Shown in pieces: positions 10,468-21,334 of a stretch of DNA of 64,000 bases (positions are counted from its first letter, which is position 1; every line of letters begins with the position of its first letter). This DNA is from Ariolimax columbianus. Taxonomy: Eukaryota; Mollusca; Gastropoda; Stylommatophora; Arionidae. A model generated the notes under the pieces. The model did not search any database. It was not told the origin of the DNA and worked only from the letters and a program-made list of their open reading frames with translations. The stretch spans positions 48,467,019-48,531,018 of the forward strand of contig JAVGWX010000008.1 in the NCBI GenBank assembly GCA_036924085.1, read 5' to 3'. Both the position numbers and the translations under genes were made by a program.

Positions 10468-10958
10468 CTGTGTCCATTCCTTTGTATTATATTTCTCCTC
10501 AATTATTGTTTGCTAAAATTTTCAGTTCGTGGACACTGTGTTGGTCTTTTCTTCTTATTCCTGGGATCTCTGTACTTATTTCGATGTTGTTTATGTTGCA
10601 GCTTAGCTCTTCATAGTTAATAAGCATTTCTATTTCTGTAGGTTGGTTGGGAATTAGTTCTCCATATTTTTGGTGTAGGTGGTTTGATATATGGATGAAG
10701 CTGGTTCTCTTAAGCCTATTTTTAACTGGGTGTTTTAGTTTGATATCTATGGGATGATCAGGCATGCGTGTATGTTTCCATTTTCTAGATTGGTGTAGTC
10801 TTCATTCCTCCTGTTATTATCCTTAAGCCTGAATTTTGAATTTTGGTTAGGCGTTCCGTGTTTTTTTTTTATGCTGTGGTCCAGGCTGTCATGCCGTATT
10901 CAAGTACTGGCATGACTGTGCTAGTGTTTACATTTTTGAGGATGTTGCTATTTGCATC

Positions 10959-12248
10959 CTAGCTTTTTCCGGCCAACTTCTGCATGAGGGATAGTTTTCT
11001 GGTGGCTTTTTGTTCTATTTCCTGTATGTGTTCCCTCCATGTGAGTCTCTTGTCCATTTTAACTCCGAGATACACAGGGGTATTTTCTTGTACAAGCTCT
11101 TTGCCATTTAGAATAAGTTTTGTTACTTCCTTGGTGTTGGACAGTGAGAAGCATGTTGTAACTGTCTTTGAGATGTTAATCTGCAATCCCCAATCTGTAA
11201 CTCATTTTCCAACAGTGTCCAGTGCTGTCTGCATTCTATTTTCAGCTGTTGGTAGTTTTTCTGCAGCACTCCACATTGCGAAGTCGTCAGCGTGTAGGGC
11301 ACTGGATACTTTCTTTGGGAGTTTTCTCGCTATGTCGTTTATGAACAGGATAAAGAGGGTAGGAGAGATGACTCCTCCCTGGGGTATGCCTTGTTGGAGA
11401 GTTATTCTATGGCTCAGTGATCCATCTAATTTGACTCTTAATGTTCTGTATCGGAGGGAGTCTTGTATCCACCTGTACCTTCTCCCTTCTATTTTGTTGT
11501 TTAATAGTTTTAGGAGTTCTCTCCATACCTTGTCAAAACCTTTTGCCATATCCACAAAGACCGCAAGTACTTTTTCCTTACCTTGGAATGCATTTTCGAT
11601 TTCTTGGGTTAGGTACACTAGTTGGTCTTCTGTATTGCGGTTTTTCCTAAAGGCTGACTGTGAATTGAGAAGGAGATGGTTTTTTTCCAGATGTTTTATT
11701 AGTCTTGCATTTACCATTTTTTCCATGACTTTTCCAACACAGCAGAGCAGGCTTATTGGCCTATAGCTTTCCTTGCTTGTCTTGTCCTGTTTTGGTTTTC
11801 TGATGGGGATAATGATAGCCTCCCGCCACTGGTCTGGAATATTACCTGTGCTCCATGATTGATTGAAAATTTTCAGGAGTTTTCTTCTTGACCCTTGGTC
11901 TAGGTTTTTAATCATTTCATTTGTGATGCCATATTTTCCTGGAGCTTTCTTGTTTTTCAGTTTCTGAATAGCAGTGTTTAACTCTATCATTTTGAATGAT
12001 GACTTTATGCGGGGATCCGCATTATGTGTCTTCAGGTTCTCTTTTATCTCTTTTTTTACTTCTAGTTTGCGTTTTCGTGTCAACGTTGTGGTACTCTCAT
12101 CTCTGAAAAATTCAGCTAGGATGTTTGCTGCCATTTTTCCTGTATGATGTTTCTCATGCTCCTTACTGACCGTCTTCCCATGGCTCCCTCTGGTTTCCTT
12201 ATTTAAGGCTCTTGTCAGGTTCCAGAGTTTACTTGTATCCCTGTCCAT
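10959..12248 (-). pseudogene. LINE reverse transcriptase domain, nearly intact
   Basis: A 348-residue open frame holds, in order, LKNKKAPGKYGITNEMIK (97-114), YRPISLLCCVGKVMEKM (162-178), NSQSAFRKNRNTEDQL (195-210), VFVDMAKGFDKVW (230-242), QQGIPQGGVISPTLF (285-299) and ALHADDFAMWS (317-327). The catalytic Asp of motif A and the ADD of motif C remain. The usual aromatic residue before ADD is His here. One TGA (11202-11204) separates it from a further 75 residues in the same frame containing VYLGVKMDKRLTW. Of all the LINE RTs in the window this is the best preserved. Confidence 0.9.
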
Positions 12249-12836
12249 GTTGAGGCTTTCAGTCTTTTCATGCCAACTTTTCTGGATCTCCTCCCTCTTT
12301 TGCTCTATGAATGTGTTGTTAGTTTTGCTGTTTCCTTATGTTTTCTGGGGAAGGATTTTTTTCCATTTTATCTCTTGCCTCACTTAGTTCCTTGTGCATT
12401 TTCTCTAATTTATTGCTCCAATAGGGTTCATAATTTTTCCGTTTTCCACGTGGAATTGATTTATTTGCTGCCTGGATGATAGCCTCCGTCATGATGGTAA
12501 CATTTTTATTTAAATTTTTGGCATGGGATATATCTTGACAGAGTTTATTTACATTTTCTCTAAATAGGGTCCTGTTTGCTCTTTTAAAATTCTAACTTGG
12601 GTGCATATCTGTTATCTCTGTTTGTCTCATGTTGCATATTTCTAACGTTATTGGGACATGGTCGCTTCCACCTAATTGACTGTTGGCTGTTCTTACTATT
12701 AGTCGGTGAAGGTCGTCCGTTGCCACTGCAAGGTCTGGAGTACTCATTTTTTCAATATTCTAGAGTAATATGTGTGCCTATCGTCTGGCCTATTTATTAG
12801 GATGAGTTTGTTTTCTATCATCCAATCTTCTACCTC

Positions 12837-13684
12837 CTAGCCTCTCTGGTCCATTGTTTCGTAGCCCCAGCTTGGGGAGTGACTGTTAAAATCTCCTACT
12901 ATGAGGTGTCTCGATTCTTCTATTTTGACTTTGTGTATTGCCAGAGCTGTGGCTGGTGGACTATAGCAGTTTGTTATCATTGAGTCTCCATTGGGTAGGA
13001 TTATCTTTACTGTGATGTATTCTAATTCATCTGGTCCAGATCTATTTCTACTGCTGGTATATAATTTTTTACTAGTGTTATTATTCCTCCTTTGGATCTT
13101 TTTCCCCTGTCTTGGCGGAAACATTCACATCCTCTGATGGAAAATTTTGGAGTTTCTTTTAGATGTGTTTCCTGAATACAAATGATGTCTATTTCGTTTT
13201 CCTTAAGAAATTCTTGCAGTTCGGGTTTCTTATTTATCGCGCCCTCTGCATTCCATTGTACCACTTTTAGGTTCCTTGTTTGTTGATCAGTCGCACTACT
13301 CTGCCTCCCCCTGACCACTAGGTTAGCAGAGGCACCGGTTGCTTGGGTGGGTACCTTCGAGGATGGGGGCCCGGCACCGCTCCCCCCCCCCCCCCCCCGG
13401 TTGTAACTTGTAGGAGCGACACCATGACGACAGGGTAGACTGTCGCATGACCATATCCTGTTGATGCGTGTGTGCCCTGATTTTTCCCGGTTCCTGCGCA
13501 CTAGCTGACACACTCCGTCTTCGCCAGGTCGGGTTGAGTTTTCTGTTTTGGGTTGTCTCCCATAGCCTTTCCATCTCCCGATGGTACCTGCAAGGCAGTA
13601 GGTTGGTTTGTCTGCCGTGATTTCCTTCCCGTGGCTAGAGCATATAGCAGCTCTTACCCGCTTGGTGTACCCGTCATAGGACAC
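12837..13684 (-). pseudogene. LINE endonuclease domain, frameshifted
   Basis: The frame 13684-13022 (220 codons) contains LKVVQWNAEGAINKK and IDIICIQETHL, the Asn- and Glu-bearing motifs of APE-type LINE endonucleases. After a frameshift, 13124-12837 contains NCYSPPATAL and HLIVGDFNSHSPSWGY, the Asp/Asn motif. The closing GGSDHVPIT motif is found at about 12667-12632. All catalytic motifs are visible, but not in one frame. A run of 17 C residues at 13382-13398 lies inside the first frame and is a likely slippage site. Confidence 0.85.
13382..13398. repeat. Poly-C tract
   Basis: About 17 consecutive C residues interrupt the LINE endonuclease frame, encoding a glycine run on the minus strand. 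Length here is also sensitive to assembly or sequencing error. Confidence 0.9.
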
Positions 13685-13832
13685 ATGGAGTATTTCAGTG
13701 GGGAAAGGAGTGCCACCTGTTGTCCCACCCCATCCTGCTGGAATACACCGCCGTTTGGTCCACGACTGCGTATTCGTCCAGTTATTATACCTAGCTTATA
13801 TCGCAGCTGACGCTCCATATCTGGAGTTTGTT

Positions 13833-14420
13833 CCACTATCTGCCACATGTGGACGTGCCTGATTGGGGTCGGTCGCCCCACTATCCGCCACCTGTGGACG
13901 TGCCTGGTTTGGGTCGGTCGCCCCACTATCCACCACCTGTGGACGTGCCTGGTTTGGGTCGGTCGCCTAACTATCCACCACCTGTGGACGTGCCTGGTTG
14001 GGGTCGGTCGCCCCACTATCCGCCACCTGTAAACGTGCCTGGTTCGGTTCGGTTGCCCCACTATACGCCACCTATGGACGTGCCTGGTTGGGGTCGGACG
14101 CCCCACTATCCGCCACCTGTGGACGTGCCTGGTTGGGTTCGAACGCCCCACTATCCGCCACCTGTGGACGTGCCTGGTTGGGTTCGGTCGCCCCACTATC
14201 CGCCACCTGTGGACGTGCCTGGTTAGGGTCGGTCGCCCCACTATCCGCTACCTGTGGACATGCCTGGTTGGGGTGGGTCGCCCCACTATCCGCCACCTGT
14301 GGACGTGCCTGGTTGGGGTCGGACGCCCCACTATCCGCCACCTGTGGACGTGCCTGGTTGAGGTCGGTCGCCCCACTATCCGCTACCTGTGGATGTGCCT
14401 GGTTAGGGTCGGTCGCCACT
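13833..14420. repeat. 45-bp minisatellite at the LINE 5' side
   Basis: About 13 units share the core CTGTGGACGTGCCTGGTTGG then GGTCGGTCGCCCCACTATCC. Because 45 is divisible by three, several frames stay open and encode spurious 15-residue repeats (such as RHVHRWRIVGRP). The array sits immediately upstream, in element orientation, of the minus-strand LINE ending at 13690. Confidence 0.95.
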
Positions 14421-14424
14421 GTCC

Positions 14425-14720
14425 TCCAGGCTTTTATCTGTAATTCTTCCTCTGTTTCTTCTTCTTCTCATTCGTTCATTATCAGATCAATGTCCCGGTT
14501 TCTCTTACAAAGGACACTTGTTTGAAAGGCTATTTGATCTCCACCATTTTTTTTTCATATCTGTCTCGCAAGACCAATTTTGTTATCTCTCTTTATGTGT
14601 GATAGTGCAGCTTCGAATGATGTGTTCTTCTGTCAATGTATGCTCCCCACATGGACACATGTCATCTGTTCCAATCTTCATTTTGTAAAAGTGGGCCTTA
14701 AGGTCACTCTGACTGCATTA
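14425..14720 (-). mobile_element. LINE 3' fragment with terminal Cys/His motif
   Basis: The minus strand reads FYKMKIGTDDMCPCGEHTLT followed by EEHIIRSC, the CPCG-x-H-x-C motif that closes RNase H-bearing LINE ORFs. A short decayed 3' region follows, up to the 45-bp array. Confidence 0.75.
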
Positions 14721-14739
14721 CGATAGTCGTTTGCATCGG

Positions 14740-15300
14740 TTCAAGTTAGCACAGGTATTTTGTGGTGTTCTTCCATCGTAATCGATGCGGGCCACTTTGT
14801 TAACATTCACTGTTCACATGGATTCGAAGATGGCTAAATAAGCCAATCGGTGCCCGGATTTGTCTGTCGCACTTAGTGCAAGGAAATAGGTCATATCCTT
14901 GCACCGATGTTCAATAAAGGTTTATGTCAGCAGACTTGCCAGGCGATCCTCTTTGTATATATTCATGTTTTTGTTATACCAATGTCTCTGAACACCCTCA
15001 ACAATAGTGTACACCAGTTTGAGCGATTGGTGGCAATTCTTTCCCAGTCAACATGGTTAATACCGCACTGGATCAGTGATTTCTTAAGCGTGCATTGTTC
15101 CTTTCCTGCAGTCCACCGCCTGCTCTTTTGCCATTTGTAGTTCACCATAGAGCAGCTCTTTTGGTAGACGTTGATCAAACAGGCCCACTAGATGGTCAGC
15201 CCATCACAGCTCTGCTGCAAATATTGTTTTGTGTATACTGAACATGCCCGATCTCTCTAACACATCTGCACATGGCACCATATTCTGCCATATAATCCTC
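14740..15300 (-). mobile_element. LINE C-terminal fragment with zinc finger
   Basis: The minus strand encodes RRWTAGKEQCTLKKSLIQCG then INHVDWERIATNRSNW, equivalent to the conserved KDxLKxSLxxxxI and WExLAxDRxxW segments. It ends with FPCTKCDRQIRAPIGLFSHL then RIH, a degenerate C2H2-type finger. The frames shift between these pieces. It is the same structural class as the fragments at 381-795 and 58480-59000. Confidence 0.75.
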
Positions 15301-15329
15301 AGTTGCTTCCAAAATTATTTTTTATTTTT

Positions 15330-15540
15330 TTTATTTTTTTTTTATTTTTGCATTCTCCTTATTTCTCTATTCCCCAAGGTGGTGTGTGTTGCAGTATGGT
15401 TTGTATTTTCCGCCTGTCGGCCCAGTGCATCCGACTACGACATGCATTTTATGTAAGGCCTGCTTCCTCCTGCATTTTCTAAGGGTTTGCTTCCCCGGGG
15501 TAACGCCCAGTGCCATATCACTTAACCACAAGCCCATGCC
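15330..15540 (-). mobile_element. tRNA-derived SINE, family A (B box deleted)
   Basis: The body CGGCCCAGTGCATCCGACTA and the TTTGCTTCCCCGGGGTAACG block match other family A copies. About 40 bp that hold the B box and the D-loop side of the tRNA head are deleted, so it should be transcriptionally dead. The T-rich left end is the A-tail on the minus strand. Confidence 0.8.
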
Positions 15541-15749
15541 ATCCCCTCCGCAAGCAGTGAATATGCAAGTGGTTCAATTTCCCGACATGACGACTATAGA
15601 CTGTTCAGGTCGCACGCGCATATAAAAGTGTAGGTAAAACAACCACAGCGTAGACCTTCAGTTCTGATCCGTTGCCAATCTCACAACTTCCTAAGAAGTC
15701 TGCCAAATGCCGACACTTGTCTACGCCATTCTTCTATCCACCTCATCAA

Positions 15750-16215
15750 TATGAATTACTTGAGACAGATATCATTTTAGAATCTAAGACCTTGCATCTG
15801 ATTGCATATAACGGCTTCATATCGCAGATTCCGCATAATGGGCCCCAATCTTTATGAACTTACTGCGGATCTTCTGTCACGGACATACTCAAGTTCTTGG
15901 TAAATAAAGAACTGAAACCTGGACTGATACGCACCCATAGGTGGAACATTGTTTTTATATATGGACTTTAGGGGACATGCTGAAACAGATATAGGGCCTT
16001 CTGGTAGATGACAACATTGTACTTGATGAACCAGCAATCAAAAGGCTGAACCATTTCTGGAACCAAACTTGGGTCAAGCAGAGATGGCTCCTGAGAGGTC
16101 GGAGCAGGATTGCGAACAGTTATCAAGTTGCGTGGACGATAAATATCCAGAAATGTGTCCATTCACTGAAAGACTGATCACTTTCAACACATTCTGACAT
16201 TCAAACTGATACATC
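15750..16215. repeat. Duplicated segment, copy 1 (unfilled site)
   Basis: This segment is nearly identical to 29184-29615 plus 29869-29900. It carries the minus-strand frame described at 29274-29576, but an insertion of about 8 bp near 15966 breaks the frame. It includes the intact target CATTCTGACATT (16190-16201) that is duplicated around a SINE in the other copy. Confidence 0.85.
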
Positions 16216-16665
16216 ATAAATTGAAAATGAGAATTGTCAGGTGTTATGTATACTCGTCACTACTTTACGGCGCAGAAACATGGACAACGAATAAGAAGTT
16301 GGAAAAGAGTATTGAAGCCTTCAAAATGGGGGTATATAGAAGGTTGGGTCGCATTTATTGGAAAGAGAAGAAAACAAATGGGGAGGTAATGAAAGAGTTG
16401 GATCTGAAAAGAGAATTAATGTCCGAAAACAGGGTTAGACAGTTACGTTATTTTGGTCATACAACAAGACATACCTCTATACTATATAAAAGGGTGGAAG
16501 GCAGTCGTCCAAGAAGCAGACGCCATTATAAGAGAGCGGATACCATCAGAAGATGGACTGGAAAAAAACTGTCAGATTGCACCATTACGGTAAGTGATGG
16601 AGCACACTGAAGATCCACTACAGCCGATCTTCGATGCGGAGAATGCATTTGAACTGAACTGATCA
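16216..16665 (+). mobile_element. LINE RT C-terminal fragment
   Basis: The plus strand encodes RCYVYSSLLYGAETWTTNKK, EAFKMGVYRRLGRIYWKEKK, and VRQLRYFGHTTRH followed by IRRWTGKKLSD. These are the thumb and C-terminal segments of animal LINE RT. The 129-codon frame (16221-16610) is intact but lacks the catalytic domain. A decayed sister copy is at 29880-30260. Confidence 0.8.
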
Positions 16666-17140
16666 GTTATGGATCTGCCCGGAATGCGGTGATTTCGATT
16701 ATTCATAAAAGATAAAAAGTTATTGTGATATCAAAGTAGCAATCAATGGCCTCTCGTTTTACCGTGTGGCCACCATGGTTTCAGCCATTCTAAATGTTAT
16801 CTCGAGCTGGTCTTCCTGTCAAGCCTTGGCTCAAGTGATCATGTGCTGGTCTTAAGTACCCGAACTCTCCTTGATCAAGAAGCCGGTTTTCCCCAAAGTG
16901 GATGAGTGCACGTGGCTGTTACTGATACTAAACACGGGAGTATTTTTTCAGTCGTAAGAACCGCGGGCTCTAGTGTTGCCGTATAATTATGCAGGTGAGG
17001 TTCAAGCAAAAACGTGATATTAATTAATTCAGTGTTTCTCGAAGTTTGGAAAGTCGTGGTGGTACAAACATATAGAAACCCCTTCATCATGGCAAAATCA
17101 TACGCAGGCCACTGAGTGATGGTGGTAACAAACACGGCAA
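16666..17140. other. Unassigned stretch
   Basis: No repeat family or coding similarity was recognised. It leads directly into a 30-bp array. Confidence 0.3.
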
Positions 17141-17490
17141 CATTAGAAAAAACACTCACAGGCCACATTATGACTGTCAAAATACGCACGGGTCACATTG
17201 TGATGGTCAAAACACACACGGGTCACATTGTGGTGGTCAAAACACACACGGGTCACATTGTGGTGGTCAAAACACACACGGGTCACATTGTGGTGGTCAA
17301 AACACACAGGGGTCACATTGTGGTGGTCAAAACACACACGGGTCACATTGTGATGGTCAAAACACAAACAGGTCACATTGTGATGGTCAAAACACAAACA
17401 GGTCACATTGTGATGGTCAAAACACACACGGGTCACATTGTGGTGGTCAAAACACACACGGGTCACATTGTGGTGGTCAAAACATAGACA
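17141..17490. repeat. 30-bp minisatellite I
   Basis: Eleven to twelve units have the consensus GGTCACATTGTGGTGGTCAA then AACACACACG. The length is divisible by three, so both strands show spurious 10-residue repeat frames. Variants (GTGATGG, ACAAACA) cluster in neighbouring units. Confidence 0.95.
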
Positions 17491-17514
17491 CGGATCACCT
17501 CAAGGACAGTCAAA

Positions 17515-17712
17515 ACACACACGGACCACTTTATGATGATAAAACAAACCACTGACCACTTTATGATGATAAAACAAACCACTGACCCCTTTATGATGAT
17601 AAAACAAACCACTGACCACTTTATGATGATAAAACAAATCACTGACCACTTTATGAGGATAAAACAAACCACTGACCACTTTATGATGATAAAACAAACC
17701 ACTGACCACTAA
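17515..17712. repeat. 30-bp minisatellite II
   Basis: About six to seven units have the consensus GACCACTTTATGATGATAAA then ACAAACCACT. It has the same unit length as the adjacent array and aligns with it at about 18 of 30 positions; transitional units lie at 17490-17520. Confidence 0.95.
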
Positions 17713-17920
17713 TTTAATTAACATTTGATACCAACAAATATTTCTGAATAAAACGAGTTTTTTTTTAAATTAACAAATGTATCATTGGAGACCTGAACAT
17801 CTACGTGAAAGAAATGGAGTGGTCAGGTCAAGTCAATGATTGCATTTCTAATACTGACCATCACAACTAAAACATCAATATTTTTCTTACTTAGTCTCTG
17901 CTCTTCCACTCTGGGTTGTC
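17713..17920. other. A/T-rich spacer
   Basis: Short A/T-rich sequence between arrays with no recognised feature. Confidence 0.3.
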
Positions 17921-18372
17921 TAGCGGCTTAAAGATTAGAGCGCATGACTTCTATCACTGGGGTGTCTAGCGGCTTATAGATTAGAGTGCATGACTTCTAT
18001 CACTGGGGTGTCTAGCGGCTTTTAGAATAAAGTGCATGACTTCTATCACTGGGGTGTCTAGCGGCTTAAAGATTAGAGTGCATGACTTCTATCACTGGGG
18101 TGTCTAGCGGCTTATAGATTAGAGCGCATGACTTCTATCACTGGGGTGTCTGGCGGCTTAAAGATTAGAGTGCATGACTTCTATCACTGGGGTGTCTAGC
18201 GGCTTATAGATTAGAGCGCATGACTTCTATCACTGGGGTGTCTAGCGGCTTAAAGATTAGAGTGCATGACTTCTATCACTGGGGTGTCTAGCGGCTTTTA
18301 GAATAAAGTGCATGACTTCTATCACTGGGTTGTTTAGATGCTTATAGATTAGAGTGCCTGACTTTTATTACT
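17921..18372. repeat. 46-bp minisatellite with tRNA-like units
   Basis: About ten units have the consensus GGGGTGTCTAGCGGCTTATA, GATTAGAGTGCATGACTTCT, ATCACT. The run TAGCGGCTTAAAGATTAGAG then CGCATGACTTCTATCA closely resembles the D-arm and anticodon-arm half of a tRNA. No B box is present in the unit. Alternating TTTAGAATAAAG, TTAAAGATTAG and TTATAGATTAG variants give a higher-order pattern. Confidence 0.9.
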
Positions 18373-18379
18373 GGGTTTT

Positions 18380-18490
18380 CAAGAGGAGTCTGGAGTCTGT
18401 TCAGCTTTCCGCCATATCCCAATTGGAGTCTCTTCGGCTGTTCGACATAGCCCAATTGGAGTCTGTTCAGCGTTTCGCCATAGCTCGACA
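18380..18490. repeat. Three-copy ~35-bp repeat
   Basis: Three tandem copies carry the core AATTGGAGTCTGTTCAGC then GTTTCGCCATAGCCC, with substitutions. It follows the 46-bp array directly. Confidence 0.8.
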
Positions 18491-18520
18491 TTAGTGATCT
18501 TGTCACACCAAATCTTCTAT

Positions 18521-19001
18521 CAAAATGGTTCTCAACTATTCTATGCGCGTGGACCGGTTAATCTATGAAAACCATTTCACGGACCGGTGGAAAAAGGAAA
18601 AATTTGTTGCACATAGCTCAGACAGACGTAAAAACCGTTATTTATATAGTGTTTTGTGTAAACGTTTTAAAATCTAATATTATTAAATGAAACTTCACTA
18701 GATGTTTAAAATAACCAGACACCGAGCAGTAAATGCACACGACATTAATAGAATGTTGTGAGAAAACAATATTTCCTTTAAATAAATAAATTTGTGCGAA
18801 ATCTGTTACTGCTAATTCTATTAGAACTTTGATAACCGTGGCTACGTCGTTGCTTTTGAAGGACGAAGCGCTGCATTTCAATCGATTCCGTTTCTTTGTT
18901 TAATTTTTATTACCGGCAATTTGAAAAAAAGTCTTCTCACACACACAAAAAGGCAGTCGAAAATAAAATGCAACCAAAAATGATATAGCTCTGTGACTAT
19001 A

Positions 19002-19061
<60 letters not shown>

Positions 19062-19285
19062 AACATATATTGGATATTTGTTTTCCAGTGATATCCAAAA
19101 TTGAGACAGTAATTGGATGTTACGATTATACAACAGAGTGACATGAGAAGACAACTCGATCAGGTTTTATTGTTCACGGCGATTAAGATCGCACAACTTG
19201 ATGTTTTCCATGAAGGGGTTAAGGCGCAATAACGTTTACGCAGACCTGCAGGATATTTCTGGTGACCGACGGTTGGGAAACACTG
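18521..19285. mobile_element. hAT-like non-autonomous DNA transposon
   Basis: The left end reads ATGGTTCTCAAC followed by GGACCGGTTAATC and CACGGACCGGTGG. The right end, reversed, begins CAGTGTTTCCCAACCGTCGG. These resemble hAT terminal inverted repeats as I recall them. Flanks TTCTATCA (18515-18522) and TTCTATTG (19286-19293) form an imperfect 8-bp TSD, the length expected for hAT. No transposase is present. An AT dinucleotide tract lies at about 18999-19057. Confidence 0.55.
18999..19057. repeat. (AT)n microsatellite
   Basis: About 29 uninterrupted AT dinucleotides lie inside the hAT-like element. Confidence 0.95.
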
Positions 19286-19299
19286 TTCTATTGTCTATT

Positions 19300-21290
19300 G
19301 CCGTGGACATCGGCAAATGTTTCATCTTTTCTTCGTTGTATCATGCTCTGTCGGTTGATGTTGGCTATCATGAATATCCACTTTCTCTTATGACGTGTCG
19401 TTCGTCACTTTCACAGTTGATCGCCTCTCATGCCGTTCCTTCACCTTCAACCAATTTAATATGTTCTCTTTTTGCCTTCCTCTGTCCGGCTTCCCTTCGA
19501 TTATGCCGTTATCATCGTGTATTCCAACCCGTCTCTCTTCTGACAAGCCCGAAAAGAATCTCTTTTGCTTCGTAAATATTTTGCCATCAATTGTCTTTGT
19601 GGCTGTTCTTCTCCAATTACAACGTTACAAGCTTTCTTTGCAGTCCGTGAAATTCTCAGCATTCTTCTGTAAAACCACACATCCGTTGCCTCCAATGATC
19701 CCTGTCCATGCCGGCTGATTGTCCATAACTCTCCGCCGTATATCAGTACTGCTTCCACTTAGCATCAACAAACTTTCTTCTTTAACTCTAGTGATAAGGT
19801 TTTGTTGCACAAGATTCCTTTCATACTCTGGAAGACTGATTTTGTCTGGGCTATGTTGTACTTTTGTCCTTTTATTGGTCCTCTGACATAATTTCTTCAG
19901 GATGTTTAGTCTCTGCATTGCCATGGCTAGTCGTTTTCGGATTTCTTTTGAGCAGTCACCAATTTTTGTCAATTCTGGAACAAAGATATTCAAAATGGGT
20001 GAACTGATCAATTTCCCCCCACCCACTGTAAATTTTATATTCAGATTGTGTTTTGTCGGTGGTCATTATCTTTGTTTTATTTATGTTTAAAAACAGGTTT
20101 TAATCTTTACTGTGTCCATTTACGGCTGAAATTAGCTGCTCTAGCCCTTTTGTATTTCGTGAAAGTATCACGGTATCTTCTGCGTATCGTAACTCTGGAA
20201 TCCCGTACTCGCCAATCGTAAATGGATCGAAACTTTCAATGTTCTCGTCTTCTCTAACATTTCTCATTATACATTCCGCATATATGTTGTACATATAAGG
20301 TGAGAGGATACATCCCTGTCTTAATCCCTTTTGTACTGTGAACCAATCTGATGTTCGGACAGCGGCTCGTTGATCTTGTTATAATGTTTCAATGAGATGT
20401 ATAATGTGGACAGGAAACCCAATTTCCTTCTCGATGTTCCAGAGATTTTGATGTTTTACCGTATCGAAGGTGTTGGTATAATCAATAAATCGTGTGTACA
20501 GGTCTACATTAAACTCTCTACATTTTTCGTAGATATTTCTCATATTGAATATGTGGCCTCTGGTCCGTCTATCTTTCTTAAAACCTGCTTGGACTTCGTG
20601 AATTTCAGATTCAAACCTTTTCTCTATCCTTCTTAATAGGATCCCTCAAGAGTATTTTGCTAGCGTGGCTGATTAGCGCGATAGTTTTGTAGTTTGTGCA
20701 CAGCTTTTGATTGTCTTTATTGGGAAGGGGAATATAAGTTGATTTCCTCTATGCTTTTGGCCACTCTGCACTGTGCCATATCTGTTTACACAGCTTGTGA
20801 TAGACTCGAGCACTGCCACCCCCCACCCCCTCTCATGCTTGTATCAGCTCTGCTTGGATATCATCACATCCTGGGGACTTTCCCTTTTTCAGGCTTTTGA
20901 TTGCGTACTTCGTCCAATGTTGGTTCAGGTTCTTTCTCAACTTTTGATAGGATTGTAACTGAGCGTTTTATGCTATCTTCATACATGGTTCTTCATCTAT
21001 TCAGTATGTCTTTGGTTTCTGTTAATGTATTATCCTCTTTGTCATTGATGACATGCGGAACCGGACTGAATTCCTTTGTCAGTGTTCTATTCGCCTCAAA
21101 GGCATCTCTCTCCCTGCCTTGTTGCTGTAGATTTTCTATGTCTTTTCAAGTGTCTACTATGTATCTTCTTTTATCTTTTCTTATTTCTCTTCAAACTTTT
21201 CTTGCGCAGTTTTTGTATGCTGTGTTGGTCACCTGACTTTCTATCTGTTTTAATTCTTTCTTTTCTTCAATGAGTTTCAGTGTTTCATCT
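19300..21290 (-). pseudogene. LINE RT remnant, about 2 kb
   Basis: The minus strand shows IKSLKKGKVPGCDDIQAELI (about 20910-20850), VQAGFKKDRRTRGHIFNMRN, VDLYTRFIDYTNTFDTVKHQ, GLRQGCILSPYMYNIYAECI, ELRYAEDTVILS (the YADD motif, here YAED), LIYGGELWTIS, and finally GKPDRGRQKENILNWLKV. Frames shift repeatedly and stops are common. The motif C change from Asp-Asp to Glu-Asp would itself inactivate it. It belongs to the same family as the fragment at 46500-47400 (shared NTKGLEQLI and TTDKT segments). Confidence 0.85.
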
Positions 21291-21334
21291 GATATATAGT
21301 TCCTTTTCCTATGCGACATCCTGGTATCCAAACG

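Larger units (their letters stand above)
9540..13690 (-). mobile_element. Near full-length LINE with EN, RT and RNase H (decayed)
   Basis: This is the longest element in the window. Read on the minus strand it has an APE-type endonuclease (about 13290-12630), RT (12250-10950), RNase H (about 10470-10170), and a terminal motif near 9870-9790 reading CPCGTGCQNPEHILQECP. Domain order and motifs fit RNase H-bearing LINEs of the I/Jockey superfamily. At least three frameshifts and many stops disable it. A second ORF (gag-like ORF1) was not recognised upstream; instead a 45-bp tandem array precedes it. Confidence 0.9.

Noticed and set aside
10984..11766. 260-codon plus-strand open frame
   Set aside because: It lies antisense to the LINE RT domain and its composition is that of an antisense shadow.
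11202..12248. 348-codon RT frame as an active gene
   Set aside because: Motifs are good, but the ORF is cut by a stop and frameshifts on both sides and the RNase H has lost a catalytic Asp. It is recorded as a pseudogene.
13654..14241. 195-codon minus-strand frame with 15-residue repeats, and plus-strand partners
   Set aside because: This is a 45-bp minisatellite read in open phases; repeats occur in several frames on both strands, so there is no sign of selection for one protein.
18878..19144. Frame with IYIYIYIY run
   Set aside because: The run is translation of an (AT)n microsatellite inside a hAT-like element.
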